Source: Lentilactobacillus parabuchneri DSM 5707 = NBRC 107865 (GTDB lineage: Bacteria; Bacillota; Bacilli; Lactobacillales; Lactobacillaceae). From it: 64,000 nucleotides of DNA. Where the stretch lies: positions 187,476-251,475 of the forward strand of contig NZ_AZGK01000001.1 in the NCBI RefSeq assembly GCF_001435315.1, given 5' to 3'. Every line of letters begins with the position of its first letter. The first letter of the stretch is position 1. Below, one piece after another: positions 11,747 through 21,787 of this stretch. The notes beneath the pieces were generated by a model that did not search any database, had not been told where the DNA came from, and saw nothing but the letters and a program-made list of their open reading frames with translations. Both the position numbers and the translations under genes were made by a program.

Positions 11747-14335
11747 ATGGGGAAAAAGCGAATTTACGAATTAGCTAAAGAACTAAATGTCTCCAGTAAG
11801 CAAATCGTTGACCGTGCTAACAAGCAGGGATTTGACGTTAAGAATCACATGTCGACAGTCGATGATAATCAAGAACGCCAAATTAGGCAGATGTTTAGTA
11901 AGGGTGGCAGCAAGCCGGCTCACCAAGGCAATAACCATTCGAATGCACCGCATTCAACCAGCCAACAGAACCACAAGCCAGCAAGTAACGGCCATTCAAC
12001 TAATTCCAATCATTCATCGAATGCTGCCCACGCTCAAAGTCGGCCGGCTGCGCATTCCAACAACGGCTCAAATGCCGTTAGTCGAAACCAGCAGCAGACA
12101 ACCCATTCTGATAACCGTACCAATAATCGGAATAACTCGACTCACAGTAACACCGCGAATGATCAAAGAAATCATTCTAACAATAACCATTCCAACAATA
12201 ACCACACGAACAACAATCACTCGAACAGTTCACATACTGCAACATCGAGTAACAATCACAATAATACCAACAACGACCATCGCAACAACCGTCCATCAAA
12301 TAATACGACTGCTCGACCTGCTGCGCATTCAACAAGCACCAATACGACATCGAGCAATCATTCCAGTTCAAATTCGTCTAACCACAGCAACGCCAACAGT
12401 TTTTCCAATCGAAATACTGGAAGCGGCCGGTTTGGCGGCAGTTTGAACCGTAACAACAATCGCGGCGGCTCACGAAAAGCCAACAAAAAACGTAACAAGA
12501 AGCAACGTAAGCAAAAGAATCAGCGTTTACGTGAAGTTGAACACCATGGTGCACCGGAACGAAAGAACCGGCCGTTACCAAGTGTCCTTGAATATCAAGA
12601 TGGCATGAATGCCCAGGAAATTGGCAAGCTGCTTCATAGAGAACCGGCTGAAATCGTCAAGAAATTATTTATGCTGGGTGTCATGGTTAACCAAAATCAA
12701 TCATTGGACAAAGATACCATTGAGATTTTGGCTGCTGACTATGGTATTGAAGCCAAAGAAAAGGTTCAAGAAGACCTTTCCAATCTTGACAAGATTTTTG
12801 AAAAAGAAATGGATAATACCGAACATTTGGTATCCCGGCCACCAGTTGTGACGATCATGGGACACGTTGATCATGGTAAGACAACCTTGCTGGATCATTT
12901 GCGACACTCACATATTACTGCGGGCGAAGCAGGTGGAATCACCCAGGCCATTGGTGCTTATCAGGTTCGTCATGGCGATAACGTCATCACCTTCTTGGAT
13001 ACGCCAGGGCATGCTGCCTTTACCGAAATGCGTGCGCGTGGTGCCAATATTACCGATATCACAATTTTGGTCGTTGCTGCCGATGACGGTGTGATGCCTC
13101 AAACCATTGAAGCAATCAACCATGCCAAGGCTGCTAAGACCCCAATTATCGTGGCGATTAATAAGATTGATAAGCCGGATGCCAATCCACAACATGTTAC
13201 TGATCAATTAATGCAATACGGCTTGGTTCCTGAAGCCCTTGGTGGGGAAACAATCTTTGTTAATATTTCTGCCAAATTTGGGAAGAACATTGACGAGTTG
13301 TTGGACATGATTGCCCTTGAAGCCGAAATGCTCGAATTAAAGGCTGATCCGGATCAACCAGCTGTCGGTTCTGTTATCGAAGCTCGTTTGGATCAAGGAA
13401 AGGGCCCTGTTGCCACACTGTTGGTTCAACAAGGAACCTTGCATGTTGGGGACCCAATCGTTGCCGGCCATACATTTGGTCGAGTGCGGACGATGACTAA
13501 CGAACGTGGCCGCGACTTAAAGAAAGCAACACCGTCAATGCCAGTTTCAATTACGGGTCTTAACGAAGTTCCCGAAGCTGGTGATCGATACGTCGTCTTT
13601 AACGATGAAAAGACTGCCAGGGCCGTTGGTGAAGAACGTGCCAAAGAAGCTCAGGTTGAAGAACGTCGAAAGACAACGCGTGTAACGTTGGATAGCTTGT
13701 TTGATTCACTCAAAGAGGGTGAAATGAAGGAAGTTGACATCGTTATCAAAGCTGATGTTCAAGGATCAGTTGAAGCGTTGGCCAACAGTCTTCAAAAGAT
13801 TGAGGTTGAAGGCGTTAAGGTTAACATCATTCATTCGGGTGTTGGTGCCATCAATGAAAGTGATGTTGCCCTGGCTGAAGCAAGTAACGCGATCATCATC
13901 GGCTTTAATGTCCGTCCAACACCTCAAGCAAAGTCACAGGCTGAAAGCGACCACGTTGACATTCGACTTCATCAAGTGATTTATAACGCCATTGACGAAG
14001 TTGAATCAGCAATGAAGGGCATGCTTGCCCCAACCTATAAAGAAGAAATCACTGGCCAAGTTGAAGTCCGGGATATTTTCAAGGCTTCCAAGGTTGGTAC
14101 AATTGCTGGTGGAATGGTTGTTGACGGTTTCGTTCAAAAAGACAGTAAGATTCGTTTAATTCGTGATGGAGTTGTTGTTTACACCGGTGAATTGAACAGT
14201 TTGAAACGATTCAAAGATGACGTTAATGAAGTCAAGCAAGGATTTGAACTTGGCTTAACCATTAAAGACTATAACGATGTTAAAGTTGGCGATGTTGTTG
14301 AGGCATACGTCATGAAACAAGTGCCAGTCAAGTAA
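11747..14335 (+). CDS. infB: Translation initiation factor IF-2
   Basis: GTPase that brings initiator fMet-tRNA to the 30S subunit. The 862 residues contain a short N-terminal helical IF2_N module (1-50), a linker at about 59-225 made almost entirely of His, Asn and Ser with Thr and Ala, a Lys/Arg-rich patch (about 235-262), and a second IF2_N domain (about 278-340). Then come the G domain with GHVDHGKT at 372-379 and TPGH and NKID motifs, followed by domains II-IV. The linker holds near-tandem units such as [17 protein letters not shown]2 linkers vary, but this composition is unusual. ATG start behind AAAGGAG, 4 bp after ylxQ. Confidence 0.97.
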   Translation: MGKKRIYELAKELNVSSKQIVDRANKQGFDVKNHMSTVDDNQERQIRQMFSKGGSKPAHQGNNHSNAPHSTSQQNHKPASNGHSTNSNHSSNAAHAQSRPAAHSNNGSNAVSRNQQQTTHSDNRTNNRNNSTHSNTANDQRNHSNNNHSNNNHTNNNHSNSSHTATSSNNHNNTNNDHRNNRPSNNTTARPAAHSTSTNTTSSNHSSSNSSNHSNANSFSNRNTGSGRFGGSLNRNNNRGGSRKANKKRNKKQRKQKNQRLREVEHHGAPERKNRPLPSVLEYQDGMNAQEIGKLLHREPAEIVKKLFMLGVMVNQNQSLDKDTIEILAADYGIEAKEKVQEDLSNLDKIFEKEMDNTEHLVSRPPVVTIMGHVDHGKTTLLDHLRHSHITAGEAGGITQAIGAYQVRHGDNVITFLDTPGHAAFTEMRARGANITDITILVVAADDGVMPQTIEAINHAKAAKTPIIVAINKIDKPDANPQHVTDQLMQYGLVPEALGGETIFVNISAKFGKNIDELLDMIALEAEMLELKADPDQPAVGSVIEARLDQGKGPVATLLVQQGTLHVGDPIVAGHTFGRVRTMTNERGRDLKKATPSMPVSITGLNEVPEAGDRYVVFNDEKTARAVGEERAKEAQVEERRKTTRVTLDSLFDSLKEGEMKEVDIVIKADVQGSVEALANSLQKIEVEGVKVNIIHSGVGAINESDVALAEASNAIIIGFNVRPTPQAKSQAESDHVDIRLHQVIYNAIDEVESAMKGMLAPTYKEEITGQVEVRDIFKASKVGTIAGGMVVDGFVQKDSKIRLIRDGVVVYTGELNSLKRFKDDVNEVKQGFELGLTIKDYNDVKVGDVVEAYVMKQVPVK

Positions 14336-14350
14336 TTTGGAGGTGTTTTC

Positions 14351-14704
14351 ATGGCTCAATATCGTGTTGGCCGATTGGAACAGGAAATTCAAAAAGAAGT
14401 CAATGACATTTTGTTAAAGCGTGTCCGTGACCCACGTGTTCAAGGCGTGACTTTAACAGGTGTTGAAGTGACCGGTGATTTACAGCAAGCCACCATTTAT
14501 TACAGTATCTTATCTGATAAACCTGAGGACGAAGAAACAACTGCCAAGGGATTAGAAAAGGCTGCCGGGTTAATCCGAGGTGAGCTTGGTCATCGACTCA
14601 GTATTTATAAGACGCCTGAAATCAAGTTCCAATTGGACTCATCCGTTCAATATGGCGACAAGATCGATCGCTTAATTAATAAATTAAAACAAAATGGTGA
14701 ATAA
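14351..14704 (+). CDS. rbfA: 30S ribosome-binding factor A
   Basis: Cold-shock-associated factor needed for 16S rRNA 5'-end processing and 30S maturation. The 117-aa protein has the KH-like RbfA pattern: YRVGRLEQEIQKEVNDIL at the N-terminus, DPRVQGVTLTGVEVTGDL in the middle and GELGHRLSIYKTPEIKF near the end. It starts with ATG 15 bp after infB behind a TTGGAGGTG site and closes the operon, since a strong terminator follows at 14711. Confidence 0.95.
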   Translation: MAQYRVGRLEQEIQKEVNDILLKRVRDPRVQGVTLTGVEVTGDLQQATIYYSILSDKPEDEETTAKGLEKAAGLIRGELGHRLSIYKTPEIKFQLDSSVQYGDKIDRLINKLKQNGE

Positions 14705-14710
14705 CATTTT

Positions 14711-14745
14711 AACTGCCGGGCCAGAAATGGTCGGGCAGTTTTTTT
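14711..14745 (+). terminator. Terminator after rbfA
   Basis: AACTGCC (14711-14717) pairs with GGGCAGTT (14733-14740), extended inward by GGCCA/TGGTC pairs, followed by TTTTTTT. It ends the nusA-infB operon. Confidence 0.85.
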
Positions 14746-14746
14746 G

Positions 14747-14755
14747 TGATATACT
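14747..14755 (+). promoter_or_regulatory. Extended -10 promoter for truB-ribF
   Basis: TGA followed by TATACT (14750-14755) directly after the rbfA terminator. No good -35 is present. The terminator upstream makes a fresh promoter likely. Confidence 0.35.
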
Positions 14756-14785
14756 TTTACTACATGAAAAAATAGGAGAATTCGA

Positions 14786-15691
14786 ATGAACGGAGTAATT
14801 GCGTTATACAAAGAGCGTGGCATGACCAGTCACGATTGTATTAGTCAACTGAGAAAAATTTTACATACAAAAAAAGTTGGTCATACCGGGACACTGGATC
14901 CCAACGTCGATGGTGTCCTGCCAATCTGCATTGGCCAAGCAACGAAGATTTCTGAGCTGTTAATGCAATCGGGTAAAGTATACCGTGGCGCGATAACGCT
15001 TGGTCTCGCATACGACAGCGAGGATCTCGACGGGAATTTAATTGAAAAGGTGCCAATTGAAACGCCGCTTGATTCCAAGACAATCGATCAAACACTCGCC
15101 CAGCTGACTGGTGATATTTTACAGACACCTCCGATGTACTCTGCGGTTAAGGTCAACGGCCACAAGCTTTATGAATACGCCCGCAAAGGCATCACGGTCC
15201 ACCGGGAGCCACGGCCAATTCACATTGACTACTTTAGGCAGTTAAAACCGGCCACTTATGATTCAGACGCACAAACCCAAACGATTTATTTTGAAGTCGG
15301 TTGTTCGAAGGGGACGTATGTCCGAACGCTGGCTGTTGATTTTGGTCGACTACTTGATAAACCGTCGGTGATGTCGGATCTAACCCGAATTAAGAGTGGC
15401 GGGTTTGACATTTCCCAGTGTTCGACACTTGAAGAGGTCCGAATGGCAATGGATCGCGATCAGCTGGCATCCGTGCTTCACCCGTTAACAGAAGCACTGG
15501 CAAATTATCCGGTTTATCAGTTGGATGAGAGCCGCTGGCAGATTGTCTCTCACGGCGGTTTTCTGGATCAGTCTATTTGCCCGCAGAATGCAGCGGTTGT
15601 TCGTTTGGATTATCAAAATAACGTCAAAGCACTTTATCAGTTTGACGAAAAAGTCGGTCAGTATCGACCATTTAGGATGTTCATAGCTTAG
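14786..15691 (+). CDS. truB: tRNA pseudouridine-55 synthase
   Basis: Converts U55 of the T-loop of tRNAs to pseudouridine. The catalytic loop GHTGTLDPNVDGVLP carries the essential Asp at residue 38. Other family landmarks in the 301-aa product are QTPPMYSAVKVNG, YEYARKG and the late CSKGTYVRTLAVDFG. A C-terminal PUA-like region follows. ATG start behind AGGAG at 14774-14778. It lies 20 bp upstream of ribF, the usual pairing in Bacilli. Confidence 0.97.
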   Translation: MNGVIALYKERGMTSHDCISQLRKILHTKKVGHTGTLDPNVDGVLPICIGQATKISELLMQSGKVYRGAITLGLAYDSEDLDGNLIEKVPIETPLDSKTIDQTLAQLTGDILQTPPMYSAVKVNGHKLYEYARKGITVHREPRPIHIDYFRQLKPATYDSDAQTQTIYFEVGCSKGTYVRTLAVDFGRLLDKPSVMSDLTRIKSGGFDISQCSTLEEVRMAMDRDQLASVLHPLTEALANYPVYQLDESRWQIVSHGGFLDQSICPQNAAVVRLDYQNNVKALYQFDEKVGQYRPFRMFIA

Positions 15692-15711
15692 TTAAAGGGA
15701 TGGATTAAAAT

Positions 15712-16668
15712 ATGCAAATATCAAGACTTCATTATCCGTTGTCGGATGCGTTTAAAGTGAGTCACCCAACCGTCGTTGCCATGGGCTTTTTTGACGGCTT
15801 TCACAAGGGACATCAAGCAGTTTTGCAGCGGGCCAAAGACGAAGCACAAAAGCGTGGGGTGCAACTTGCGGTTTTGACCTACGATCATCATCCGGCAATT
15901 GTGTACCGGAAAATGTCCAGTCACGAAAAGCGTTATTTAACGTTATTGGACTACAAAATGCAATTGCTGGAAGACTTTGGGGTTGACCAGGTCTTTTTAG
16001 TGAATTACTCATACGAGTTTCAAAGTCAAACACCAGCGCAATTTATCGACAATTTCTTAAAGCGCTTTAACGCGGTGGCGGTTGTGGCCGGATTTGACCA
16101 TACGTATGGCAACAAAAAGACCGCCACAATGAAGAACTTTCCCAACTACGTTAAGGGTGCTTTTGATGTCATTACCGTTCCGTCGGTCAATGCCAAAGAT
16201 AAGAAAATCAGTTCAACCCGGATTCGGATTGAACTGGATTCCGGTGACGTCTCAGGGGTTAATCAGATGCTTGGACGCCCATTTCAAACTGAGGGGGTCA
16301 TTGTCCATGGCGAAGAACGTGGTCGGCTTCTGGGGTATCCCACGGCCAACGTGGAGCATTCAGAATATCAGTGGCTGCCAAAGATTGGCATTTACGTGGT
16401 CACAGTGGAAATTGGTGGTAAACGCTATTTAGGAATGGCTTCAATTGGCAAGAACGTGACCTTTTCTGACAGTCACCCAATGACCGTCGAAATTAATTTA
16501 ATGAACTTTGACCGCAATATCTATGGCGAAGTTGTTAAAGTCAACTGGTTGAAATATTTGAGAGATGAGATTAAATTTACAACGCCGGAAGAATTAATTG
16601 AGCAGCTGGACAAAGACAAACAGGCGACTGGCGACTATCTCAGCGATCATCCTGAAATAATCGATTAG
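15712..16668 (+). CDS. ribF: Bifunctional riboflavin kinase / FAD synthetase
   Basis: Makes FMN from riboflavin and then FAD. The N-terminal adenylyltransferase domain shows the nucleotidyltransferase motif GFFDGFHKGHQAVL at about residues 24-37. The C-terminal flavokinase domain contains GEERGRLLGYPTANV. At 318 aa it is a complete fusion. ATG start with a modest AAAGGGA site. The stop at 16666-16668 sits just before the CIRCE-like element of the hrcA region. Confidence 0.95.
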   Translation: MQISRLHYPLSDAFKVSHPTVVAMGFFDGFHKGHQAVLQRAKDEAQKRGVQLAVLTYDHHPAIVYRKMSSHEKRYLTLLDYKMQLLEDFGVDQVFLVNYSYEFQSQTPAQFIDNFLKRFNAVAVVAGFDHTYGNKKTATMKNFPNYVKGAFDVITVPSVNAKDKKISSTRIRIELDSGDVSGVNQMLGRPFQTEGVIVHGEERGRLLGYPTANVEHSEYQWLPKIGIYVVTVEIGGKRYLGMASIGKNVTFSDSHPMTVEINLMNFDRNIYGEVVKVNWLKYLRDEIKFTTPEELIEQLDKDKQATGDYLSDHPEIID

Positions 16669-16673
16669 CACTA

Positions 16674-16700
16674 TTAGCACTCTCCACAAATTAATGCTAA
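16674..16700 (+). promoter_or_regulatory. Degenerate second CIRCE-like operator
   Basis: TTAGCACTC (16674-16682), nine bases, then TAATGCTAA (16692-16700). The left arm is a perfect CIRCE half and the right arm matches GAGTGCTAA at 7 of 9 positions, with the standard 9-bp gap. It sits upstream of the -35, whereas the perfect CIRCE lies downstream of the -10. A further partial TTAGCACTA at 16665-16673 overlaps the ribF stop. Confidence 0.55.
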
Positions 16701-16717
16701 AATAACACTATATTCCC

Positions 16718-16746
16718 TTGACTTATAACATATGGTTTGTTAAATT
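16718..16746 (+). promoter_or_regulatory. Promoter of hrcA-grpE-dnaK
   Basis: TTGACT (16718-16723), 17-bp spacer, TAAATT (16741-16746). The CIRCE element begins 11 bp downstream, as expected for an HrcA-repressed housekeeping promoter. Confidence 0.65.
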
Positions 16747-16757
16747 ATAAATGTGCC

Positions 16758-16784
16758 TTAGCACTCGGGTATATTGAGTGCTAA
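16758..16784 (+). promoter_or_regulatory. CIRCE operator for HrcA
   Basis: Perfect TTAGCACTC (16758-16766), nine-base spacer, GAGTGCTAA (16776-16784). This is the established binding site of the HrcA repressor. It lies just downstream of the promoter and directly upstream of the hrcA ribosome binding site, so HrcA regulates its own operon. Confidence 0.97.
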
Positions 16785-16799
16785 AAAGAGGTGATTTGG

Positions 16800-17837
16800 G
16801 TGCTAACAGATAGGCAAAAGAATATTCTTCAAATAATCATTCGTGATTACACAAGAACAGGTATGCCAGTTGGTTCCAAGGCATTGGCCGAAGAGTTTCC
16901 GACCCACGTCAGTTCCGCGACGATCAGAAATGACATGGCTGCACTTGAATCAAAGGGTTTAATTGCCAAGACGCATTTTTCATCCGGACGGGTGCCGTCG
17001 ATCGAGGGCTATCGCTATTACGTCGATAACTTAGTCGAGCCGGATCCACTGGATGAAGGTGCCGAGGATTTAATTAAAAGTTCATTTAACAGCGAGTTTA
17101 ACCGAATCGACGAAATTATTCAGGAGTCGGCAAAGGTTTTATCTGACTTGACCAATTACATGGCGTTGACGTTTAATCCCGAGTCTGGAGATAACCTCAA
17201 GCTTGGCGGATTTCGACTGGTGAAGTTGGATGATCGGCAAGTGATGGCGATTATCGTGACGAATACCGGGCATGTTGTGAACAAGATTTTCCGGTTGGCG
17301 AACGTTTCGTCCGAACAGCTGGAAACGATTGTTAACATCATCAACTCGGAATTAGTTGGAAAGCCACTCAAAGAAGTCATGGACAAGCTGAGATTTGATA
17401 TTCCTATGTTGATGACCAAGTACATTCAAACCCCTGAAGGATTTTTGAAGATCTTCGGTGAAATGCTCACTGAGGCAGGTCGCGACAAGGTTCATGTCGA
17501 CGGCGAGCTGAATTTATTGAAGTTCGCTGAACGGCAAAATATTGATCGGCTCAAACCGTTGTATCATCTATTGGGCACTGAGGATTCGGTTTCAAAGATT
17601 ATTGATCCCAATTCCAAAGACGTTCAAGTTCGAATTGGCGGTGAGCTTCGAAACGACTTGTTGAAGGATTACAGTATCATCACTGGAACTTATGATTTGA
17701 ATGAGTATGGTCATGGTGTGATTGCAGTGATTGGACCTACTAGAATGCCTTATTCAAAGGTCATCGGAATCGTTGGCGCTTTAAGAGAAGAACTAACCAA
17801 GAAGCTGCTCGGTTATTACGATGACGATCAAGATTAA
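16800..17837 (+). CDS. hrcA: Heat-inducible transcription repressor HrcA
   Basis: DNA-binding repressor of CIRCE-controlled chaperone genes. The N-terminal winged helix (LTDRQKNILQIIIRDYTRTG ... SSATIRNDMAALESKG) is followed by the long HrcA effector domain. An in-frame GTG at 16791 would give 348 aa, but AGAGGTGA at 16786-16793 places the start at the GTG at 16800 (MLTDRQ..., 345 aa), as in other HrcA proteins. It is first in hrcA-grpE-dnaK, 17 bp before grpE. Confidence 0.95.
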   Translation: MLTDRQKNILQIIIRDYTRTGMPVGSKALAEEFPTHVSSATIRNDMAALESKGLIAKTHFSSGRVPSIEGYRYYVDNLVEPDPLDEGAEDLIKSSFNSEFNRIDEIIQESAKVLSDLTNYMALTFNPESGDNLKLGGFRLVKLDDRQVMAIIVTNTGHVVNKIFRLANVSSEQLETIVNIINSELVGKPLKEVMDKLRFDIPMLMTKYIQTPEGFLKIFGEMLTEAGRDKVHVDGELNLLKFAERQNIDRLKPLYHLLGTEDSVSKIIDPNSKDVQVRIGGELRNDLLKDYSIITGTYDLNEYGHGVIAVIGPTRMPYSKVIGIVGALREELTKKLLGYYDDDQD

Positions 17838-17854
17838 TTTAAGGAGGCGATTGT

Positions 17855-18457
17855 TTGGCAGATAGCAAAGATGATTCAGTGAAGAAGAATCAAAACGCGC
17901 CAAAACAGGAAAAATCAACGCAACCGAACGCGACAAAGGATGCGAAGAAGAAATCCAGCGCTGACAAACCTCGTGGCAAAAGTTCAACCGATACAGAAAA
18001 ATTAAAACAAACAATTGTTGAGCTGCAAAAGAAACTTGATAATATGGAAGACAAGTTCCTGCGTGCGGAAGCAGATATGCGAAATATCGAAGCTCATGCC
18101 AAGAAGGAACAGGCTGACTTGATTAAGTATGATGGTCAGCAATTGGCCCACGACATTTTACCGATTGTCGATAATTTGCAGCGAGCCTTAAAAGTTGATG
18201 TCACTGATGAAAGTGGCAAGCAGCTTAAGAAGGGGGTCTCAATGGTTTACGAGCATTTCAACAAAGCCCTGGCTGATAACGGGGTTGAAGTGATTGATGC
18301 GTTGAATAAGCCATTTGATCCAAAGTTTGATCAAGCAGTTCAAACGTCACCGGCTGATGATGATCATCCGGCCGACACAGTTGTACAGGTGCTTCAAGAT
18401 GGTTACCGTCTGAAGGACCGCGTTCTTCGACCAGCGATGGTTGTTGTCGCAAAATAA
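17855..18457 (+). CDS. grpE: Nucleotide exchange factor GrpE
   Basis: Co-chaperone that releases ADP from DnaK. The 200-aa protein has a disordered Lys/Asp/Ser-rich N-terminus (about 1-48), a long coiled coil (EKLKQTIVELQKKLDNMEDK...) and the C-terminal beta-domain ending with the DTVVQVLQDGYRLKDRVLRP signature. The start is TTG behind AAGGAGG at 17841-17847. It lies between hrcA and dnaK, the usual order. Confidence 0.96.
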   Translation: MADSKDDSVKKNQNAPKQEKSTQPNATKDAKKKSSADKPRGKSSTDTEKLKQTIVELQKKLDNMEDKFLRAEADMRNIEAHAKKEQADLIKYDGQQLAHDILPIVDNLQRALKVDVTDESGKQLKKGVSMVYEHFNKALADNGVEVIDALNKPFDPKFDQAVQTSPADDDHPADTVVQVLQDGYRLKDRVLRPAMVVVAK

Positions 18458-18484
18458 AACATTAAAAGAAAAAGAGGACTATCT

Positions 18485-20356
18485 ATGGCAAGTAATAAAA
18501 TTATTGGTATTGATTTAGGAACCACTAACTCCGCTGTTGCCGTTCTTGAAGGCAGTCAACCTAAGATTATTCCAAATCCTGAAGGAACTCGAACGACGCC
18601 ATCTGTTGTTGCATTTAAGGATGGCAAGCCTCAGGTTGGGGAAGTTGCCAAGCGTCAGGAAATTACCAATCCAAACACCGTTCGTTCAATCAAGAGTCAC
18701 ATGGGCGAACAAGGTTACACGGTTGATATTGAAGGCAAAAAGTATACGCCTCAACAAATTTCAGCAATGATCTTACAGTACATTAAAGATTTTGCAGAAG
18801 ATTATCTTGGTGACAAAGTTGAAAATGCTGTTATCACCGTTCCTGCATACTTTAACGATGCACAACGTCAAGCAACTAAAGATGCCGGTAAGATCGCTGG
18901 TTTAAACGTTAAGCGAATTATCAACGAACCAACCGCCGCTGCTTTGGCATATGGCTTGGATAAGCAGGATAAAGACGAAAAGATTTTGGTCTACGATTTG
19001 GGTGGTGGAACGTTTGATGTTTCCATCCTTGAATTGGGTGACGGTGTTTTCCAAGTTCTGTCAACAAACGGTGATACCCACCTTGGTGGTGATGACTTTG
19101 ACCAACGTGTCATTGATTGGTTGGTTGAAGGCTTCAAGAAGGAAAACGGCGTTGATTTGTCTAAAGACAAGATGGCGCTTCAACGTTTGAAGGATGCTGC
19201 CGAAAAGGCGAAGAAGGATTTGTCCGGTGTGACTGAATCAGAAATCAGTTTGCCATTTATTTCAGCAGGCGATAATGGGCCATTGCATCTGCAAACTACT
19301 TTGACCCGTGCCAAATTCAATGAATTGACGGCCGACTTGGTTGCCAAGACCAAGACCCCGTTCGACAACGCATTGAAGGATGCTAAGTTAAGTACATCAG
19401 ATATTGACCAAGTCATCTTAAATGGTGGTTCAACTCGAATTCCAGCTGTTCAAGAAGCTGTTAAATCATGGACCGGCAAGGAATCCAACCACTCAATCAA
19501 CCCTGACGAAGCCGTTGCCTTGGGTGCTGCTGTTCAAGGTGGTGTGATTACTGGTGATGTGAAAGACGTTGTTTTACTTGATGTCACACCGCTTTCATTG
19601 GGTATCGAAACCATGGGTGGTGTCTTCACCAAGTTGATTGATCGTAACACAACGATTCCTACCAGCAAATCACAAGTCTTCTCAACTGCTGCCGATAATC
19701 AACCGGCCGTTGACATTCACGTTCTTCAAGGTGAACGTCCAATGGCTGCCGATGATAAAACGCTTGGTCAGTTCCAGTTGACTGACATTCCAGCAGCTCC
19801 TCGTGGGGTTCCTCAAATCGAAGTTAAATTCGATATTGACAAGAACGGGATTGTAAACGTTTCTGCCAAGGATAAAGGGACCGGTAAGGAACAAAAGATC
19901 ACCATCAAGGATTCATCAGGCCTTTCAGATGATGAAATTCAAAAGATGATGAAGGAAGCTAAAGAAAACGAAGAAGCTGATAAGCAACGTAAGGAATCAG
20001 CTGATTTGAACAATGAAGTCGACCAATTGCTTTTCCAAACTGATAAGACGCTCAAAGATGTAAAGGGCAAAGTATCAGATGACGAAATCAAGAAGGCTGA
20101 AGACGCTCGTGACGCCCTCAAAAAGACGAAGGAAGATAACAACGTTGACGACATGAAGGCCAAAAAAGACGATTTGAACAAGATCGTTCAAGATTTGGCA
20201 GTCAAGTTGTATCAACAACAGGCGCCTAAAGACGGCCAGGCTCAAGGCGACGCTGGAACCCAAGGTGGTTCAACCGATGGTAACAGTGACGGCAAGGGTG
20301 ACGATGGCACCGTTGATGGTGACTTCCATGAAGTTCACGATGATGATAAAAAATAA
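18485..20356 (+). CDS. dnaK: Molecular chaperone DnaK (Hsp70)
   Basis: ATP-dependent Hsp70 chaperone. The nucleotide-binding domain (1 to about 365) starts with [17 protein letters not shown] and includes [17 protein letters not shown]. It is followed by the [14 protein letters not shown] linker, the substrate-binding domain and a helical lid. The C-terminal tail is rich in Gly, Asp, Gln and Ser and ends in an acidic lysine-capped tip. The 623-aa length is normal. It is 28 bp after grpE with a modest AAAGAGGA site, and a terminator at 20383 follows. Confidence 0.98.
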   Translation: MASNKIIGIDLGTTNSAVAVLEGSQPKIIPNPEGTRTTPSVVAFKDGKPQVGEVAKRQEITNPNTVRSIKSHMGEQGYTVDIEGKKYTPQQISAMILQYIKDFAEDYLGDKVENAVITVPAYFNDAQRQATKDAGKIAGLNVKRIINEPTAAALAYGLDKQDKDEKILVYDLGGGTFDVSILELGDGVFQVLSTNGDTHLGGDDFDQRVIDWLVEGFKKENGVDLSKDKMALQRLKDAAEKAKKDLSGVTESEISLPFISAGDNGPLHLQTTLTRAKFNELTADLVAKTKTPFDNALKDAKLSTSDIDQVILNGGSTRIPAVQEAVKSWTGKESNHSINPDEAVALGAAVQGGVITGDVKDVVLLDVTPLSLGIETMGGVFTKLIDRNTTIPTSKSQVFSTAADNQPAVDIHVLQGERPMAADDKTLGQFQLTDIPAAPRGVPQIEVKFDIDKNGIVNVSAKDKGTGKEQKITIKDSSGLSDDEIQKMMKEAKENEEADKQRKESADLNNEVDQLLFQTDKTLKDVKGKVSDDEIKKAEDARDALKKTKEDNNVDDMKAKKDDLNKIVQDLAVKLYQQQAPKDGQAQGDAGTQGGSTDGNSDGKGDDGTVDGDFHEVHDDDKK

Positions 20357-20382
20357 CGATTGATTAATATTTCTAATGAGAA

Positions 20383-20409
20383 GTCAAGGCCGACTGGCTT
20401 TGGCTTTTT
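20383..20409 (+). terminator. Terminator after dnaK
   Basis: GTCAAGGCC (20383-20391), loop GACT, GGCTTTGGC (20396-20404), then TTTTT. The nine pairs include G-U wobbles. It separates the HrcA operon from dnaJ. Confidence 0.75.
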
Positions 20410-20427
20410 GTTAAAATATGGTATATT
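20400..20427 (+). promoter_or_regulatory. Promoter of dnaJ
   Basis: TTGGCT (20400-20405), 16-bp spacer, extended -10 TGG plus TATATT (20422-20427). No CIRCE or CtsR box is visible, so dnaJ has an apparently unregulated promoter of its own in addition to any read-through from dnaK. Confidence 0.5.
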
Positions 20428-20465
20428 ATCATGGTTAAAGAATTGTATGAAGATGGGAGTTTCTA

Positions 20466-21611
20466 ATGGCAGAAAAAGATTATTATAGCATTCTCGGAGT
20501 ATCCAAAGACGCCAGCGATGATGAAATCAAACACGCCTATCGTAAACTTTCTAAGAAGTGGCATCCAGATATTAATAAGGCTCCCGATGCCGAGGCAAAA
20601 TTTAAGGAAATTAACGAAGCATATGAAACGCTGAGTGATCCGCAAAAGCGGGCCAATTATGACCAGTATGGTTCAGCTGATGGCGCCGGTGCAGGCTTTG
20701 GCGGCGCTGGAGGTCAAGGTGGCTTTGGTAACTTTGATGGTGGTAGCGGCTTTGGATTTGATGACATATTTAGTCAATTCTTCGGTGGTGGCCAGCAACG
20801 CGCTGATCCATCCGCACCCAGACAAGGACGGGATCTTCAATATCAGATGACCCTTGAATTTGAAGAAGCGATTTTTGGGAAAAAGACTGAAATCAAATAC
20901 AATCGTGAAGCCCAGTGTAAGACCTGTCACGGAACTGGTGCTAAGCCGGGGACGTCTCCGGTGACTTGTTCAAACTGTGGCGGCCGTGGCTATGTCGTGA
21001 CTGAGACAAATACGCCACTTGGGCGGATGCAGTCACGTCAGACCTGCCCGGTTTGTCATGGAACTGGTAAAGAAATTAAAGAAAAGTGCCCAACCTGTGG
21101 TGGCCGCGGGAAGACTGACGAACGCCATACACTTGAAGTCAAAGTTCCTGCCGGAATTGATGACGGCCAACAAATGCGTCTGCAAGGACAAGGTGAAGCT
21201 GGCGATAACGGCGGCCCTTACGGTGATTTGTATATTGTCTTTAGAGTAAAGCCAAGTAAAGACTTCACTCGAGATGGATCGACCATTTACGTCAACCAGG
21301 ATATTACTTTTGCCCGAGCAGCGCTTGGCGGTAAAATTCATGTGAAGACCGTTCATGGAGACGTTGAATTAAAAGTCCCTGCCGGAACCCAGACTGGAAC
21401 GACATTCCGTCTGAAAGGAAAGGGCGCACCAAGACTTCGGGGCAATGGAAATGGTGACGAACGTGTGACCGTTAACGTTGTGACACCAAAGGCCCTGAAC
21501 AAAGAGCAAAAGATTGCCCTTGAAGCATTCGCGAAGGCCAGCGGTGACAATATCGCCGGCAAGGGCGGCAGTAATTTTTTCGATAAAATGAAAGACGCTT
21601 TTGATAAGTAA
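20466..21611 (+). CDS. dnaJ: Chaperone protein DnaJ
   Basis: Hsp40 co-chaperone that delivers substrates to DnaK and stimulates its ATPase. The J domain contains the HPD tripeptide ([11 protein letters not shown], about residues 31-41), followed by a Gly/Phe-rich region (about 73-105). The zinc domain has four CxxCxGxG repeats ([32 protein letters not shown]), then the C-terminal client-binding domains. 381 aa, ATG start. The gene has its own promoter after the dnaK terminator. Confidence 0.97.
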   Translation: MAEKDYYSILGVSKDASDDEIKHAYRKLSKKWHPDINKAPDAEAKFKEINEAYETLSDPQKRANYDQYGSADGAGAGFGGAGGQGGFGNFDGGSGFGFDDIFSQFFGGGQQRADPSAPRQGRDLQYQMTLEFEEAIFGKKTEIKYNREAQCKTCHGTGAKPGTSPVTCSNCGGRGYVVTETNTPLGRMQSRQTCPVCHGTGKEIKEKCPTCGGRGKTDERHTLEVKVPAGIDDGQQMRLQGQGEAGDNGGPYGDLYIVFRVKPSKDFTRDGSTIYVNQDITFARAALGGKIHVKTVHGDVELKVPAGTQTGTTFRLKGKGAPRLRGNGNGDERVTVNVVTPKALNKEQKIALEAFAKASGDNIAGKGGSNFFDKMKDAFDK

Positions 21612-21638
21612 GACACAGTAATCATGAAGCGAAGCAGG

Positions 21639-21676
21639 AGGCCAACTGGCGAAAATCGTCATGTTTGGCCTTTTTT
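21639..21676 (+). terminator. Terminator after dnaJ
   Basis: AGGCCAA (21639-21645) pairs with TTGGCCT (21665-21671), with an inner TGGCG/CGTCA stem, followed by TTTTTT. Confidence 0.85.
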
Positions 21677-21719
21677 GATAGCCCTGTGGGTTACGGTTAC
21701 ACTTGCCGGCCAATGAATC

Positions 21720-21748
21720 TTTAGATAAACTGGAAGGGCTGGTATAAT
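21720..21748 (+). promoter_or_regulatory. Promoter of lepA
   Basis: TTTAGA (21720-21725), 17-bp spacer, consensus TATAAT (21743-21748) with an extended TGG. It directs transcription starting about 30 bp before lepA. Confidence 0.6.
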
Positions 21749-21787
21749 TGAAACAATGAGTTAAACAAATGAAAGTGAGAATACAAC

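Noticed and set aside
12140-12260. Short near-identical units that might suggest a CRISPR or VNTR array
   Set aside because: The units are 15 bp codon repeats within infB with no unique spacers, so they are a coding low-complexity tract.
11787-12446. 219-codon open frame on the + strand inside infB
   Set aside because: It is an out-of-frame reading of the His/Asn/Ser repeats of IF2, giving a biased Thr/Ile/Arg protein with no ribosome binding site. The IF2 frame is complete.
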